From Bacillus_BD oryzisoli (GTDB lineage Bacteria; Bacillota; Bacilli; Bacillales; Cytobacillaceae), in the NCBI RefSeq assembly GCF_036670025.1, contig NZ_CP137640.1:24001-88000 (forward strand): a stretch of DNA of 64,000 bases, written 5' to 3'. Below are positions 21,199-28,801 of the stretch, in pieces (the stretch's first letter is position 1; each line of letters opens with the position of its first letter). Position numbers and translations under genes: made by a program. The notes under the pieces are model-generated. The model had not been told where the DNA came from. It made no database searches and saw only the letters and a list, made by a program, of their open reading frames with translations.

Positions 21199-21226
21199 CA
21201 CTCGAAGAGAAAAGGAGGCGTTTTTC

Positions 21227-22420
21227 ATCGGGAGTCAAAACGTGAAAAACCTGTTTTCCAAGCTAGTTAACACCAAAAAATGGTCTATTATAATTGCGAG
21301 TTTCATAGTTTTGCTGTTTTCAGCGGGCTTTGTTACATATGAAACCTCGAAGAAGTCAGTGACTCTATCCCTTGATGGGAAAGAAAGAGTCATAAAAACA
21401 CATGCAGAAACCGTTCAAGAGGTACTTGAAGAAGCAGATATATCATTGCAATCTAAAGACTATTTGTTACCATCGAAGGATACAAGGGTAACGGACAATT
21501 TGAAAGTTGTTTGGAAATCGGCAAAACAGGTTCAACTATCAACCATAAACGAAGAGAAAGCGATTTGGACGACAGCTCTAACTGTTGAGGAATTTTTAAA
21601 GGAACAAAACATTGAAATAAATGAGTTTGATCAAGTAAAGCCCAGGCCCAGTACAGTATTGCAAAAAGGCATGAATGTAGTATTCAATAAAGCATTCCCT
21701 CTTACTCTTAATGATGGTGGAGTAGTGAAGGAAGTATGGTCCACTTCGACTACGGTCGCTGACTTTTTAAAACAACAGGGAATTACACTAACACAACTAG
21801 ACCGGGTTGAGCCAGGTTTAGAGAACACTGTTTCAGAACATGGCATTGTCAATGTCATTAGAGTAGAAAAAGTCACCGATGTAGTGGAAGAACCATTAAG
21901 CTTTGCTGTAGTCACTCAGAAAGATGATAATTTAGATAAAGGGTCAGAAAAGATGCTGACACCCGGCCAGGAAGGCCTTGTTTCAAGAGAATATGAAGTA
22001 ACAAAAGAAAATGGTCAAGAGGTTTCTCGTGTCGTAATGAATGAGAAGGTCCTTAAAGAAAAAGTAGACCAAGTTGTTGCTGTAGGTGCAAAGGAAATTA
22101 CCGAAGTTGCATCCCGTGGAGCAGAAAGTGGAAGAGAAATATATGTTACTGCGACTGCCTATACGGCAAGCTGCAGTGGTTGTTCCGGGACTACTGCTAC
22201 GGGAGTTAATTTACATGCAAATCCGAATGCCAAGGTAATTGCTGTTGATCCTAGCGTGATTCCGCTTGGCTCAAAAGTATACGTTGAAGGATATGGTTAT
22301 GCAATTGCTGCTGATACCGGCGGTGCTATTAAAGGAAATAAAATTGACGTGTTCATTGCCTCAAAGCAGGATGCTTACCAATGGGGTAGAAAAACAGTTA
22401 AGATAAAAGTTTTAGACTAA
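21227..22420 (+). CDS. yabE: YabE, Rpf-like cell-wall protein with DUF348, G5 and 3D domains
   Basis: Predicted exported peptidoglycan-active protein. After a short basic stretch there is one hydrophobic anchor (WSIIIASFIVLLFSAGFV), three ubiquitin-like DUF348 repeats (SVTLSLDG..., similar blocks near 140 and 195), a G5 domain (about 240-310) and a C-terminal 3D domain with the conserved Asp residues (AIAVDP, AADTGGAIKG, KIDVF). 3D domains have a lytic transglycosylase-type fold. Start uncertain: AAAGGAGG (21211-21218) has ideal spacing to an ATC at 21227; the next canonical start is GTG at 21242, with GGGAG upstream. I used 21227 because it has the strong site. Confidence 0.85.
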   Translation: MGSQNVKNLFSKLVNTKKWSIIIASFIVLLFSAGFVTYETSKKSVTLSLDGKERVIKTHAETVQEVLEEADISLQSKDYLLPSKDTRVTDNLKVVWKSAKQVQLSTINEEKAIWTTALTVEEFLKEQNIEINEFDQVKPRPSTVLQKGMNVVFNKAFPLTLNDGGVVKEVWSTSTTVADFLKQQGITLTQLDRVEPGLENTVSEHGIVNVIRVEKVTDVVEEPLSFAVVTQKDDNLDKGSEKMLTPGQEGLVSREYEVTKENGQEVSRVVMNEKVLKEKVDQVVAVGAKEITEVASRGAESGREIYVTATAYTASCSGCSGTTATGVNLHANPNAKVIAVDPSVIPLGSKVYVEGYGYAIAADTGGAIKGNKIDVFIASKQDAYQWGRKTVKIKVLD

Positions 22421-22424
22421 ACAA

Positions 22425-22458
22425 CAATGCAGGGGTTTTATGCCTCTGCGTTTTTTCT
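22425..22458 (+). terminator. terminator after yabE
   Basis: GCAGGGG (22429-22435) and CCTCTGC (22443-22449) pair, then a T run. Confidence 0.75.
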
Positions 22459-22563
22459 TTTTTAATTACTTAAGCTATAATAAGGTTTGTATTTATATAT
22501 ATAGACGGATAAGTTACAAAAATGTTTCATTTTATTTGCATTTTTATTTTATTTTTTATTTTT

Positions 22564-22749
22564 GGCTCTGTTAAACATAGTAGTTGATTTCCGTTCCAGG
22601 CACTTCGCGTACCTTAGGGCGACCGCCGAGCCTCCTCGACACTGCGTGTCTGCGGGGTCTCTTCTTTCTCGCTTCTCCCGCAGGAGTCTGCGTGCCTTCC
22701 ACTGCAATCAACTGGCTAATAAAAATCAAAACTATTCTTTAACATAGCC
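22564..22749. mobile_element. MITE-like palindromic element with terminal inverted repeats
   Basis: 186-nt non-coding element. The ends GGCTCTGTTAAA (22564) and, on the opposite strand, GGCTATGTTAAA (from 22749) match at 11 of 12 positions. An inner inverted repeat starts AGTTGATT (22582) and ends AATCAACT (22713). The 7-nt sequence TATTTTT occurs on both sides (22557-22563 and 22750-22756), as a target-site duplication would, although the flank is A/T-rich. No transposase. Resembles short repeats common in Bacillus genomes (from memory). The small rightward reading frame through it is not a gene. Confidence 0.7.
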
Positions 22750-22767
22750 TATTTTTATGGAGGCAAA

Positions 22768-23328
22768 ATGAAAATTAAAGAGATTATTGTGGTCGAGGGT
22801 AAGGATGATACGACTGCTGTTCAACAGGCGGTAAATGCCGATACGATTGAAACGAATGGATCAGCAATTAATGATGAGACCATTGAGAAAATAAAATTGG
22901 CTCAGCAGACAAGAGGCGTGATTGTCTTAACAGATCCAGACTATCCAGGCCAAAAAATTCGTAATACCATTGCCGAGCAGGTTCCTGGCTGTAAGCATGC
23001 CTTTATTCCAAAGGAAATGGCTATACATAAGCGTGGTAAAGGTGTCGGAGTGGAACATGCCTCAGTGGAAACGATTAGACAAGCATTAAAGGATGCCCAG
23101 CTAATGCACGAAGAGGCTAAGGAGGAAATCACCCACGAAGACTTAATCGCTGCAGGCTTTATTGGCGGCGGCGGGGCAAAGGTTAGAAGAGAGAAGCTGG
23201 GAAGATTACTTAAAATCGGTTATACGAACGGAAAACAACTTCATAAGCGGCTGATGGTATTTGAAATTAGCAAGAAGAAATTTATCGAAGCCGTTGAGGT
23301 AATCCGCAAGGAGGAACAAGATGCATAA
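22768..23328 (+). CDS. rnmV: ribonuclease M5
   Basis: Toprim-domain endonuclease that matures 5S rRNA from its precursor with ribosomal protein L18. The Toprim Glu motif (VVEGKDDT, about 8-15) and DxD-like motif (VLTDPDYPG, about 51-59) are clear. 186 aa. GGAGG at 22759-22763, ATG at 22768. Its substrate, 5S rRNA, is encoded at 10115. Overlaps rsmA by 8 nt, as in B. subtilis. The MITE-like element ends 9 nt before its ribosome binding site, so its original promoter may have been displaced. Confidence 0.95.
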   Translation: MKIKEIIVVEGKDDTTAVQQAVNADTIETNGSAINDETIEKIKLAQQTRGVIVLTDPDYPGQKIRNTIAEQVPGCKHAFIPKEMAIHKRGKGVGVEHASVETIRQALKDAQLMHEEAKEEITHEDLIAAGFIGGGGAKVRREKLGRLLKIGYTNGKQLHKRLMVFEISKKKFIEAVEVIRKEEQDA

Positions 23329-24199
23329 GGATATTGCAACACCTCTCAGAACAAGGGAAATTTTAGAGAAATACGGATTTTCCTTTAAAAAGAGCTTAGG
23401 ACAGAATTTTTTAATTGATACAAATATCTTAAGAAATATTGTTGATCATGCCGGTCTGACAGATGAATCAGCGGCAATAGAAGTCGGTCCCGGCATAGGT
23501 GCGTTAACAGAACAGCTGGCTAAAAGATGTAAAAAGGTAGTTGCCTTCGAAATTGATCAGCGCCTGCTTCCAATCCTGGAGGAAACACTAGCCCCATACG
23601 ACAACACAACCATCATCCATCAAGATGTGCTTAAGGCAAATGTTCGGGAAGTGATGGAGCAGGAATTTTCCGGAATAGATGATGTCATGGTAGTGGCCAA
23701 TTTACCGTACTATGTGACAACACCAATTATCATGAAATTACTAGAGGAAAGGCTCCCGATTCGGGGAATTGTTGTCATGCTGCAAAAAGAAGTAGCCGAT
23801 CGTATTTCAGCGAAACCAGGGACAAAGGACTATGGATCGTTGTCCATTGCGATTCAATATTATACTGAGGCAGAGACGGTAATGATTGTCCCGAAGACGG
23901 TTTTTATTCCCCAGCCTAATGTAGACTCTGCTGTTATTCGGTTAACAAAGCGAAAAGAGCCGCTTTTCCCTGTAATTAGCGAAGACTTCTTTTTCATGGT
24001 TACACGAGGAAGCTTTGCCCAGCGAAGAAAAACAATTTTAAATAATTTAACCAGTCAGCTTCCGGATGGAAAAGCAAAAAAAGACATCATTCTATCCTCA
24101 TTACAGGAGGCGGGAATTGAGCCCGGGAGAAGAGGCGAGTCCTTGTCAATTGAGGAGTTTGCCCGCTTAAGTGATTGCTTATATCCATATTTCAACTAA
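23321..24199 (+). CDS. rsmA: 16S rRNA A1518/A1519 N6-dimethyltransferase
   Basis: KsgA-type enzyme that dimethylates two adjacent adenosines in the 3' hairpin of 16S rRNA. KKSLGQNFLID (about 24-34), SAM motif I EVGPGIGALT, NLPYYVTTPI (catalytic NLPY) and the C-terminal FxxRRKTILN region are visible. 292 aa, AAGGAGG upstream, translationally coupled to rnmV, which pairs two rRNA maturation steps. Confidence 0.97.
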   Translation: MHKDIATPLRTREILEKYGFSFKKSLGQNFLIDTNILRNIVDHAGLTDESAAIEVGPGIGALTEQLAKRCKKVVAFEIDQRLLPILEETLAPYDNTTIIHQDVLKANVREVMEQEFSGIDDVMVVANLPYYVTTPIIMKLLEERLPIRGIVVMLQKEVADRISAKPGTKDYGSLSIAIQYYTEAETVMIVPKTVFIPQPNVDSAVIRLTKRKEPLFPVISEDFFFMVTRGSFAQRRKTILNNLTSQLPDGKAKKDIILSSLQEAGIEPGRRGESLSIEEFARLSDCLYPYFN

Positions 24200-24223
24200 A
24201 ACACCCAGTTAGGGTGTTTTTGT
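24197..24223 (+). terminator. terminator after rsmA
   Basis: AAACACCC (24199-24206) and GGGTGTTT pair with a short loop, then TTTTTG. Confidence 0.8.
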
Positions 24224-24283
24224 GTTTAAAGAAAAATTTAGATGGCGGGATGGCACGGTAAAACACCTTCGCTTTTTTAATTC

Positions 24284-24311
24284 ACGGATGACTGGACTAC
24301 TGCATATTTTA
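24284..24311 (+). promoter_or_regulatory. sigma-K promoter candidate for yabG
   Basis: AC at 24284-24285, a 17-nt spacer and CATATTTTA at 24303-24311, matching the sigma-K -10 CATANNNTA. yabG is a late mother-cell gene in B. subtilis, which agrees. Confidence 0.6.
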
Positions 24312-24383
24312 TGTCAGAAGTATATTTTTGAAAATCGGGTGCTTTAAGCTTTTATCTGTATGCTGACAAATGGAGTGGTGCCA

Positions 24384-25268
24384 ATGAGTATTAAAAAAAA
24401 TGACATTGTTGGCAGGAAATCATATCATTGCGATATTTTATTTCGCGTCATTGATATTAAAGGACATGGTCATCAAAGGATTGCGGTTCTTTATGGTCAG
24501 GATTACCGATTAATAGCTGACGCTCCTTTTGAGGATTTGATTATCGTGAATCAATCCGAGCGAACAAAAAAGTCAATGCAGTTTCGCTCGCTTGAAGAGC
24601 AGTCCTTTGAGTTATTTCGACAGGATGTCGACCTATTGAAGGAAAAGCATGAATATGAGTCAACAGGAGGATACACCAAGACGTTAAATTACTTTCAGAT
24701 TCCCGGAAAGGTGCTTCACTTGGATGGAGACCCGATTTATTTAAAAAAATGCTTAACGCTTTACGAGAAAATCGGCATTCCGGTAAATGGAGTTCATTGT
24801 AATGAAAAGGAAATGGCTGCTAAGATCGGTCCCTTAATCGATCATTACCGTCCGGATATTCTAGTCATTACTGGGCATGATGCATATTCAAAGGCCAAAG
24901 GTGATATAAGTGATATTAATTCGTATCGACACTCAAAGGATTTTGTTCAAACGGTCCGGGAGGCACGCAAGAAAATCCCTTCTTTAGACCAGCTTGTGAT
25001 TTTTGCCGGTGCATGCCAGTCCCACTTTGAATCATTAATCTATGCTGGTGCGAACTTTGCTAGTTCCCCTTCCAGAGTAAATATCCATGCATTAGACCCG
25101 GTTTATATTGTGGCAAAAATCAGCTTTACACCATTTATGGAGAGAATCAATGTTTGGGATGTCCTTCGTAATACGTTAACAGGTGAAAAAGGGCTTGGTG
25201 GAATTGAAACAAGGGGAATTCTAAGGACCGGTATGCCGTTCAATGGGGATGTTAACCAAGTCGAATAA
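24384..25268 (+). CDS. yabG: sporulation-specific protease YabG
   Basis: Cysteine-type protease that trims spore coat proteins together with transglutaminase-dependent cross-linking. The very conserved blocks DILVITGHDAYSK, IFAGACQSHFESLI (containing the likely nucleophile Cys) and FASSPSRVNIHALDPVYI are present. 294 aa. The frame extends to 24360, but GGAG at 24372 selects the ATG at 24384. Stand-alone gene between terminators, with a sigma-K-like promoter upstream. Confidence 0.95.
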   Translation: MSIKKNDIVGRKSYHCDILFRVIDIKGHGHQRIAVLYGQDYRLIADAPFEDLIIVNQSERTKKSMQFRSLEEQSFELFRQDVDLLKEKHEYESTGGYTKTLNYFQIPGKVLHLDGDPIYLKKCLTLYEKIGIPVNGVHCNEKEMAAKIGPLIDHYRPDILVITGHDAYSKAKGDISDINSYRHSKDFVQTVREARKKIPSLDQLVIFAGACQSHFESLIYAGANFASSPSRVNIHALDPVYIVAKISFTPFMERINVWDVLRNTLTGEKGLGGIETRGILRTGMPFNGDVNQVE

Positions 25269-25300
25269 GCCGTTCCTACGAAAAACGGCTTATTCATTTT
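25260..25300 (+). terminator. terminator after yabG
   Basis: AATAAGCCGTT (25264-25274) and AACGGCTTATT (25284-25294), 11-bp perfect stem with T-rich tail; it overlaps the yabG stop codon. Confidence 0.9.
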
Positions 25301-25477
25301 TACAATAACTTAAAAGTTAGAACCAAATAGGAACCTGCAGCATATATTATATGAGTTGCTTAGGTAAGATATTCCATGAATGTGAGGAAATTGCATTGGC
25401 AGGTCCATACATATTTTGCTGTAAATAGGGAAAGATATTATTGTAGAAAAAAAAAGTAATTTGTCTATCGATAGTTA

Positions 25478-25507
25478 TTGACAATTATTTTTAAAGACTG
25501 TTATAAT
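25478..25507 (+). promoter_or_regulatory. veg upstream promoter
   Basis: TTGACA (25478-25483), 18-nt spacer, TATAAT (25502-25507). Confidence 0.7.
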
Positions 25508-25519
25508 TTATATTTTTGG

Positions 25520-25548
25520 TTGACTTTTTTGCTTCGTTGTTGTATAAT
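25520..25548 (+). promoter_or_regulatory. veg main promoter
   Basis: TTGACT (25520-25525), 17-nt spacer, TATAAT (25543-25548), just before the GAGGTGG ribosome binding site. The veg promoter is known as one of the strongest vegetative promoters in B. subtilis. Confidence 0.85.
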
Positions 25549-25571
25549 TTTACATAGTGAGGTGGACCGAA

Positions 25572-25835
25572 ATGGCAAAAACTTTAACGGATATAAAAAA
25601 GGCTCTTGATTCAAATTTAGGAAAAAGACTTTTGCTCAAGGCAAACGGTGGTAGACGTAAGACAATTGAGCGTTCGGGAGTTTTAGCAGAAACTTATCCT
25701 TCTGTGTTTGTAATTGAACTAGATCAGGAAGAGAATGCTTTTGAACGTGTTTCATATAGCTATGCTGATGTTTTAACAGAAACGGTGCAAATTACGTTCT
25801 ATGAAGATACATCAGGACAGGTTGCTTTAAGTTAA
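25572..25835 (+). CDS. veg: Veg protein
   Basis: 87-aa abundant small protein. It has an Sm-like/SH3-type beta fold by family; the conserved stretch LKANGGRRKTIERSG and the tail YADVLTETVQITF match B. subtilis Veg closely. Reported to stimulate biofilm formation by acting against SinR. The frame begins at 25557, but the ATG at 25572 follows GAGGTGG at normal spacing. Two near-consensus promoters upstream imply high expression. Confidence 0.95.
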   Translation: MAKTLTDIKKALDSNLGKRLLLKANGGRRKTIERSGVLAETYPSVFVIELDQEENAFERVSYSYADVLTETVQITFYEDTSGQVALS

Positions 25836-25874
25836 TAAACGTAAAGTGATGGCAGCATCACATTTCGGTAAGTG

Positions 25875-25936
25875 TAAGATGAGCCGATGAGAAGGCTTTA
25901 TTTTTTTCTTCTCCTCGGCTCATCTTATTTTTGTAG
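25875..25936 (+). terminator. strong terminator after veg
   Basis: About 20-bp stem, from TAAGATGAGCCGATGAGAAG to its near-complete complement ending at 25927, with a T-rich loop and tail. Confidence 0.85.
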
Positions 25937-25964
25937 AAAAAGGGTTTAATCTTCAACATAGATA

Positions 25965-26086
25965 GTGGTCTAGCGCAAGCAGCCAGCCCCTCTTGGGTCT
26001 AGCCAATCGTCAAGAAGGTAAAGAACCACCTTCATGCCGGCTTGTCTTATTGCAGCCTTTAGGATGATCAGGCGCTTGCGCTTTTC
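25965..26086 (+). repeat. dispersed palindromic repeat, copy A (between veg and sspF)
   Basis: About 122 nt. Outer arms TAGCGCAAGC and GGCGCTTGCGC; inner hairpin GAAGGTAAAGAACCACCTTC (26014-26033), then GCCGGCTTGTCTTAT. The hairpin loop is slightly degenerate compared with copies B-D. No coding capacity. Confidence 0.8.
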
Positions 26087-26108
26087 GTGTTTTCAAAAAA
26101 TAGCCACT

Positions 26109-26137
26109 CATAAATACGTGAGGGCGGCTTCATAATA
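26109..26137 (+). promoter_or_regulatory. sigma-G promoter candidate for sspF
   Basis: CATAA (26109-26113), 17-nt spacer, CATAATA (26131-26137). The -10 matches the sigma-G CATNNTA pattern. sspF is a forespore gene in B. subtilis. Confidence 0.6.
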
Positions 26138-26171
26138 CATAATGCCGGGATGATGAAAGGAGCTGTTAAGG

Positions 26172-26351
26172 TTGGGCAGAAGAAGAGGAATTATGTCAGA
26201 GGGATTAAAAGAGGAGCTTGCAAAGGAGCTTGGCTTCTATGATGTCGTTCAAAAAGAAGGCTGGGGCGGCATTAAAGCTAGGGATGCAGGTAATATGGTC
26301 AAACGTGCTATTGAAATAGCTGAACAGAATCTTTTAAACAATCGACGTTAA
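26172..26351 (+). CDS. sspF: small acid-soluble spore protein SspF
   Basis: 59-aa alpha/beta-type SASP relative that coats forespore DNA. Translation from TTG gives (M)GRRRGIMSEGLKEELAKEL followed by GFYDVV, GWGGIKARDAGNMVKRAIE, the family signature. AAAGGAG at 26156-26162 is 9 nt upstream of the TTG; an internal ATG seven codons later has no ribosome binding site. Stand-alone gene with its own sigma-G-like promoter and terminator, immediately after repeat copy A. Confidence 0.93.
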   Translation: MGRRRGIMSEGLKEELAKELGFYDVVQKEGWGGIKARDAGNMVKRAIEIAEQNLLNNRR

Positions 26352-26419
26352 ACTCTTTTCATTGCCAGATGTTACGGATGTAAAGTAACAAACTTATTAA
26401 CTAAAATGGATTCATCACG

Positions 26420-26450
26420 GCAGGCCGGAGTGCATTCTCCGGCTTTTTTG
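26420..26450 (+). terminator. terminator after sspF
   Basis: GCCGGAG and CTCCGGC (from 26423) pair around TGCATT, followed by TTTTTT. Confidence 0.9.
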
Positions 26451-26527
26451 TGTAATATAAAAGAATTATATGGATGTATTGTCTTACCTTCCCTGTTTTG
26501 TGGTAAAATAGGACAAAAACTGGAGAC

Positions 26528-26623
26528 GTCGAATTTTGTCTATACTGAAATTCGTCTTACCATCAGTTTGGTCGGATGATACCTCAATCGGCACTCTGTC
26601 TAGACCTAATTCAGCTGATGGTA
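26528..26623 (+). other. structured leader upstream of ispE (two predicted hairpins)
   Basis: Hairpin 1: GTCGAATTT (26528-26536) with AAATTCGTC (26548-26556), one mismatch. Hairpin 2: TACCATCAG (26558-26566) with CTGATGGTA (26615-26623), 9 bp exact, with an inner GGTC/GACC pair (26570-26573 and 26603-26606) around a 29-nt loop. It lies directly before the ispE ribosome binding site and matches no riboswitch class I recognise. Inference only. Confidence 0.5.
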
Positions 26624-26651
26624 GCTTTCTACATAAAGGTTGGTGGAGTTT

Positions 26652-27521
26652 TTGAAGCTTTTAGTAAAAGCGCCGGCAAAAATTAATTTGTCATTAGATG
26701 TTTTACATAAACGTCCCGATGGTTATCATGAGGTAGAAATGATAATGACAACGATTGATTTGGCCGATCGCCTGGAATTAGCATTATTAGAACGTGATGA
26801 AATTAAAATTATTTCACACAATCGATTTGTTCCGGATGATCAAAGAAATTTAGCCTATCAAGCTGCACGTTTGTTGAAGGATCGTTTTTCTGTCGAAAAG
26901 GGAGCAGCGATTACAATTGAAAAAACGATACCTGTTGCAGCAGGGTTAGCAGGCGGAAGCAGTGATGCAGCCGCAGCTCTAAGAGGCTTAAATAAGCTTT
27001 GGGACTTAGGGCTCACGATACATGAATTAGCTGAACTGGGAGCGGAAATCGGTTCGGATGTATCTTTTTGCGTATATGGAGGGACAGCATTGGCTAAAGG
27101 GAGGGGAGAAATGATCACACCCTTGCCAGCACCTCCTACCTGCTGGGTTGTGCTGGCAAAGCCCTTTATCGGGGTCTCAACAGCAGACGTATACCGACGC
27201 TTAGAACTGGCAAGGATTACTCATCCGAATACGAAGGCAATGATTCAGGCAATTGAGGCTAATGACTTTTCAAGCGTTTGTGCTAACCTTGGCAATGTTC
27301 TTGAGGATGTGACATTGAAACTTCACCCGGAGGTGGCTTTAATAAAAGACCAGATGAAGCGCTTTGGAGCAGATGCAGTATTAATGAGCGGAAGCGGGCC
27401 AACTGTTTTTGGTCTTGTTCAGCATGATTCGAGAATGCAGCGAGTGTATAACGGATTAAGGGGTTTCTGTGACCAGGTTTTTGCTGTTCGAATGCTCGGA
27501 GAACAACATCCCCTTGATTAA
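26652..27521 (+). CDS. ispE: 4-(cytidine 5'-diphospho)-2-C-methyl-D-erythritol kinase
   Basis: GHMP-family kinase of the MEP isoprenoid pathway. KAPAKINLSLDV at the N-terminus, the ATP-binding PVAAGLAGGSSDAAAA motif (about 89-104) and the C-terminal SGSGPTVFGL are present. The frame opens with TTG at 26640, but GGTGGAG at 26642-26648 and B. subtilis IspE (MRILEKAPAKIN) favour the TTG at 26652. About 289 aa. It follows a structured leader. purR lies 61 nt downstream with its own promoter. Confidence 0.94.
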   Translation: MKLLVKAPAKINLSLDVLHKRPDGYHEVEMIMTTIDLADRLELALLERDEIKIISHNRFVPDDQRNLAYQAARLLKDRFSVEKGAAITIEKTIPVAAGLAGGSSDAAAALRGLNKLWDLGLTIHELAELGAEIGSDVSFCVYGGTALAKGRGEMITPLPAPPTCWVVLAKPFIGVSTADVYRRLELARITHPNTKAMIQAIEANDFSSVCANLGNVLEDVTLKLHPEVALIKDQMKRFGADAVLMSGSGPTVFGLVQHDSRMQRVYNGLRGFCDQVFAVRMLGEQHPLD

Positions 27522-27564
27522 ATCCGTATATTAGTGTTATATTAACATTAAATTATTCGGATTT
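27514..27564 (+). promoter_or_regulatory. purR promoter with two inverted PurBoxes
   Basis: PurBox 1 at 27520-27533 (AAATCCGTATATTA) and PurBox 2 at 27551-27564 on the other strand (AAATCCGAATAATT) face each other with 17 nt between, the spacing known for PurR operators. A sigma-A promoter (TTGATT 27514-27519, TATATT 27538-27543) overlaps them, implying autorepression. Confidence 0.7.
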
Positions 27565-27582
27565 TAAGGGAGGTATTCTTGG

Positions 27583-28404
27583 GTGAAATTTCGTCGCAGT
27601 GAACGATTAATTGATATGACGGATTATTTATTAGCTCATCCTCGACAATTAGTTCCTCTAACCGTTTTTGCAGAACGATACAGCTCGGCTAAATCTTCCA
27701 TAAGCGAGGATTTAGCTATTATTAAAGAGGTGTTCGAAGAAAGAGGAATCGGTACGCTGCAAACGGTTGCAGGTGCAGCTGGAGGGGTCAAGTTTCAAGT
27801 TCAAGTGAACAAAGAGGAAGCCCTATTATTTATTAGAGAGCTTTGTGATCTCATGACAGACCCAGGCCGGATTCTGCCAGGTGGTTATTTATTCATGAAC
27901 GATATTTTAGGAAATCCGGCTATTGTGCAAAAGGTGGGAAGAATGATTGCTTCCGCCTATGTCAATACGGCTATTGATGTAGTCATGACAGTTGCAACAA
28001 AGGGAATACCGCTTGCCTATGCGGTTGGCAGCTATCTAAATGTTCCGGTTGTGATCGTTAGAAGAGATAGTTTAGTAACAGAGGGCCCGACCGTCAGCAT
28101 TAACTATGTATCCGGATCATCCAAAAGGATTCAGACAATGGTCCTATCGAAGCGAAGTCTTGCAGAGGGATCAAATGTTTTAATCATTGACGATTTTATG
28201 AAAGCCGGTGGCACCGTGAACGGCATGGTTTCAATGCTCGAAGAATTTCGGGCAAATGTGGCCGGAATTGCTGTGCTTGTTGAAGCAGAGCAGGCAGATG
28301 AACGTTTAGTGGATAATTACCTTTCTTTAATTAAGCTTTCAGAAGTTGATTTAAAACAAAAGCAGATTAAAGTGATAGAAGGTAATTATTTTCAAAATAA
28401 TTAA
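27583..28404 (+). CDS. purR: purine operon repressor PurR
   Basis: N-terminal winged helix-turn-helix (RRSERLIDMTDYLLAHP..., about 1-75) fused to a PRTase-like effector domain. The PRPP-binding motif VLIIDDFMKAGGT (about 203-215) is intact; PRPP relieves DNA binding and (p)ppGpp competes for the same site in B. subtilis. GTG start with AAGGGAGGT upstream. 273 aa. Overlapping PurBoxes suggest autoregulation. Confidence 0.96.
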   Translation: MKFRRSERLIDMTDYLLAHPRQLVPLTVFAERYSSAKSSISEDLAIIKEVFEERGIGTLQTVAGAAGGVKFQVQVNKEEALLFIRELCDLMTDPGRILPGGYLFMNDILGNPAIVQKVGRMIASAYVNTAIDVVMTVATKGIPLAYAVGSYLNVPVVIVRRDSLVTEGPTVSINYVSGSSKRIQTMVLSKRSLAEGSNVLIIDDFMKAGGTVNGMVSMLEEFRANVAGIAVLVEAEQADERLVDNYLSLIKLSEVDLKQKQIKVIEGNYFQNN

Positions 28405-28426
28405 CAGAGATATAGGAGGAGAACAG

Positions 28427-28801
28427 ATGAAAGTAGTTAGTACAACAGAAGCACCAGCAGCAATTGGACCATATTCACAAGGGATTATCGTTAATAATGT
28501 TTTTTACAGTTCTGGTCAAATTCCATTAACTGCCGCAGGCGAAATGGTTAATGGTGATGTAAAGGAACAAACACATCAAGTATTTAAAAACCTGCAGGCA
28601 GTTTTGAAGGAAGCTGGAGCCTCATTGGAAACTGTAGTTAAGACAACTGTATTTATTAAAGATATGAACGACTTTGGAGCAGTAAATGAAGTGTATGGTG
28701 AATACTTCTCTACGCATAAGCCGGCACGTTCATGTGTAGAAGTTGCACGTTTACCTAAAGATGCATTAGTAGAAATCGAAGTTATTGCGCTCGTCAAGTA
28801 A
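28427..28801 (+). CDS. ridA: RidA family enamine/imine deaminase (YabJ)
   Basis: Trimeric hydrolase that clears reactive 2-aminoacrylate-type enamines. Signature blocks IGPYSQGIIVNNVFYSSGQIP and the catalytic Arg in KPARSCVEVARLPKDALVEIEVIA (about residue 105) are intact. 124 aa. GGAGGAG upstream; 22 nt after purR, as in the B. subtilis purR-yabJ-spoVG operon. Its stop codon sits in the loop of the downstream terminator. Confidence 0.96.
   Translation: MKVVSTTEAPAAIGPYSQGIIVNNVFYSSGQIPLTAAGEMVNGDVKEQTHQVFKNLQAVLKEAGASLETVVKTTVFIKDMNDFGAVNEVYGEYFSTHKPARSCVEVARLPKDALVEIEVIALVK

Noticed and set aside
22562..22747. Rightward 61-aa open frame
   Set aside because: Exactly covers the MITE-like palindromic element; no ribosome binding site, and the sequence is explained by the repeat.
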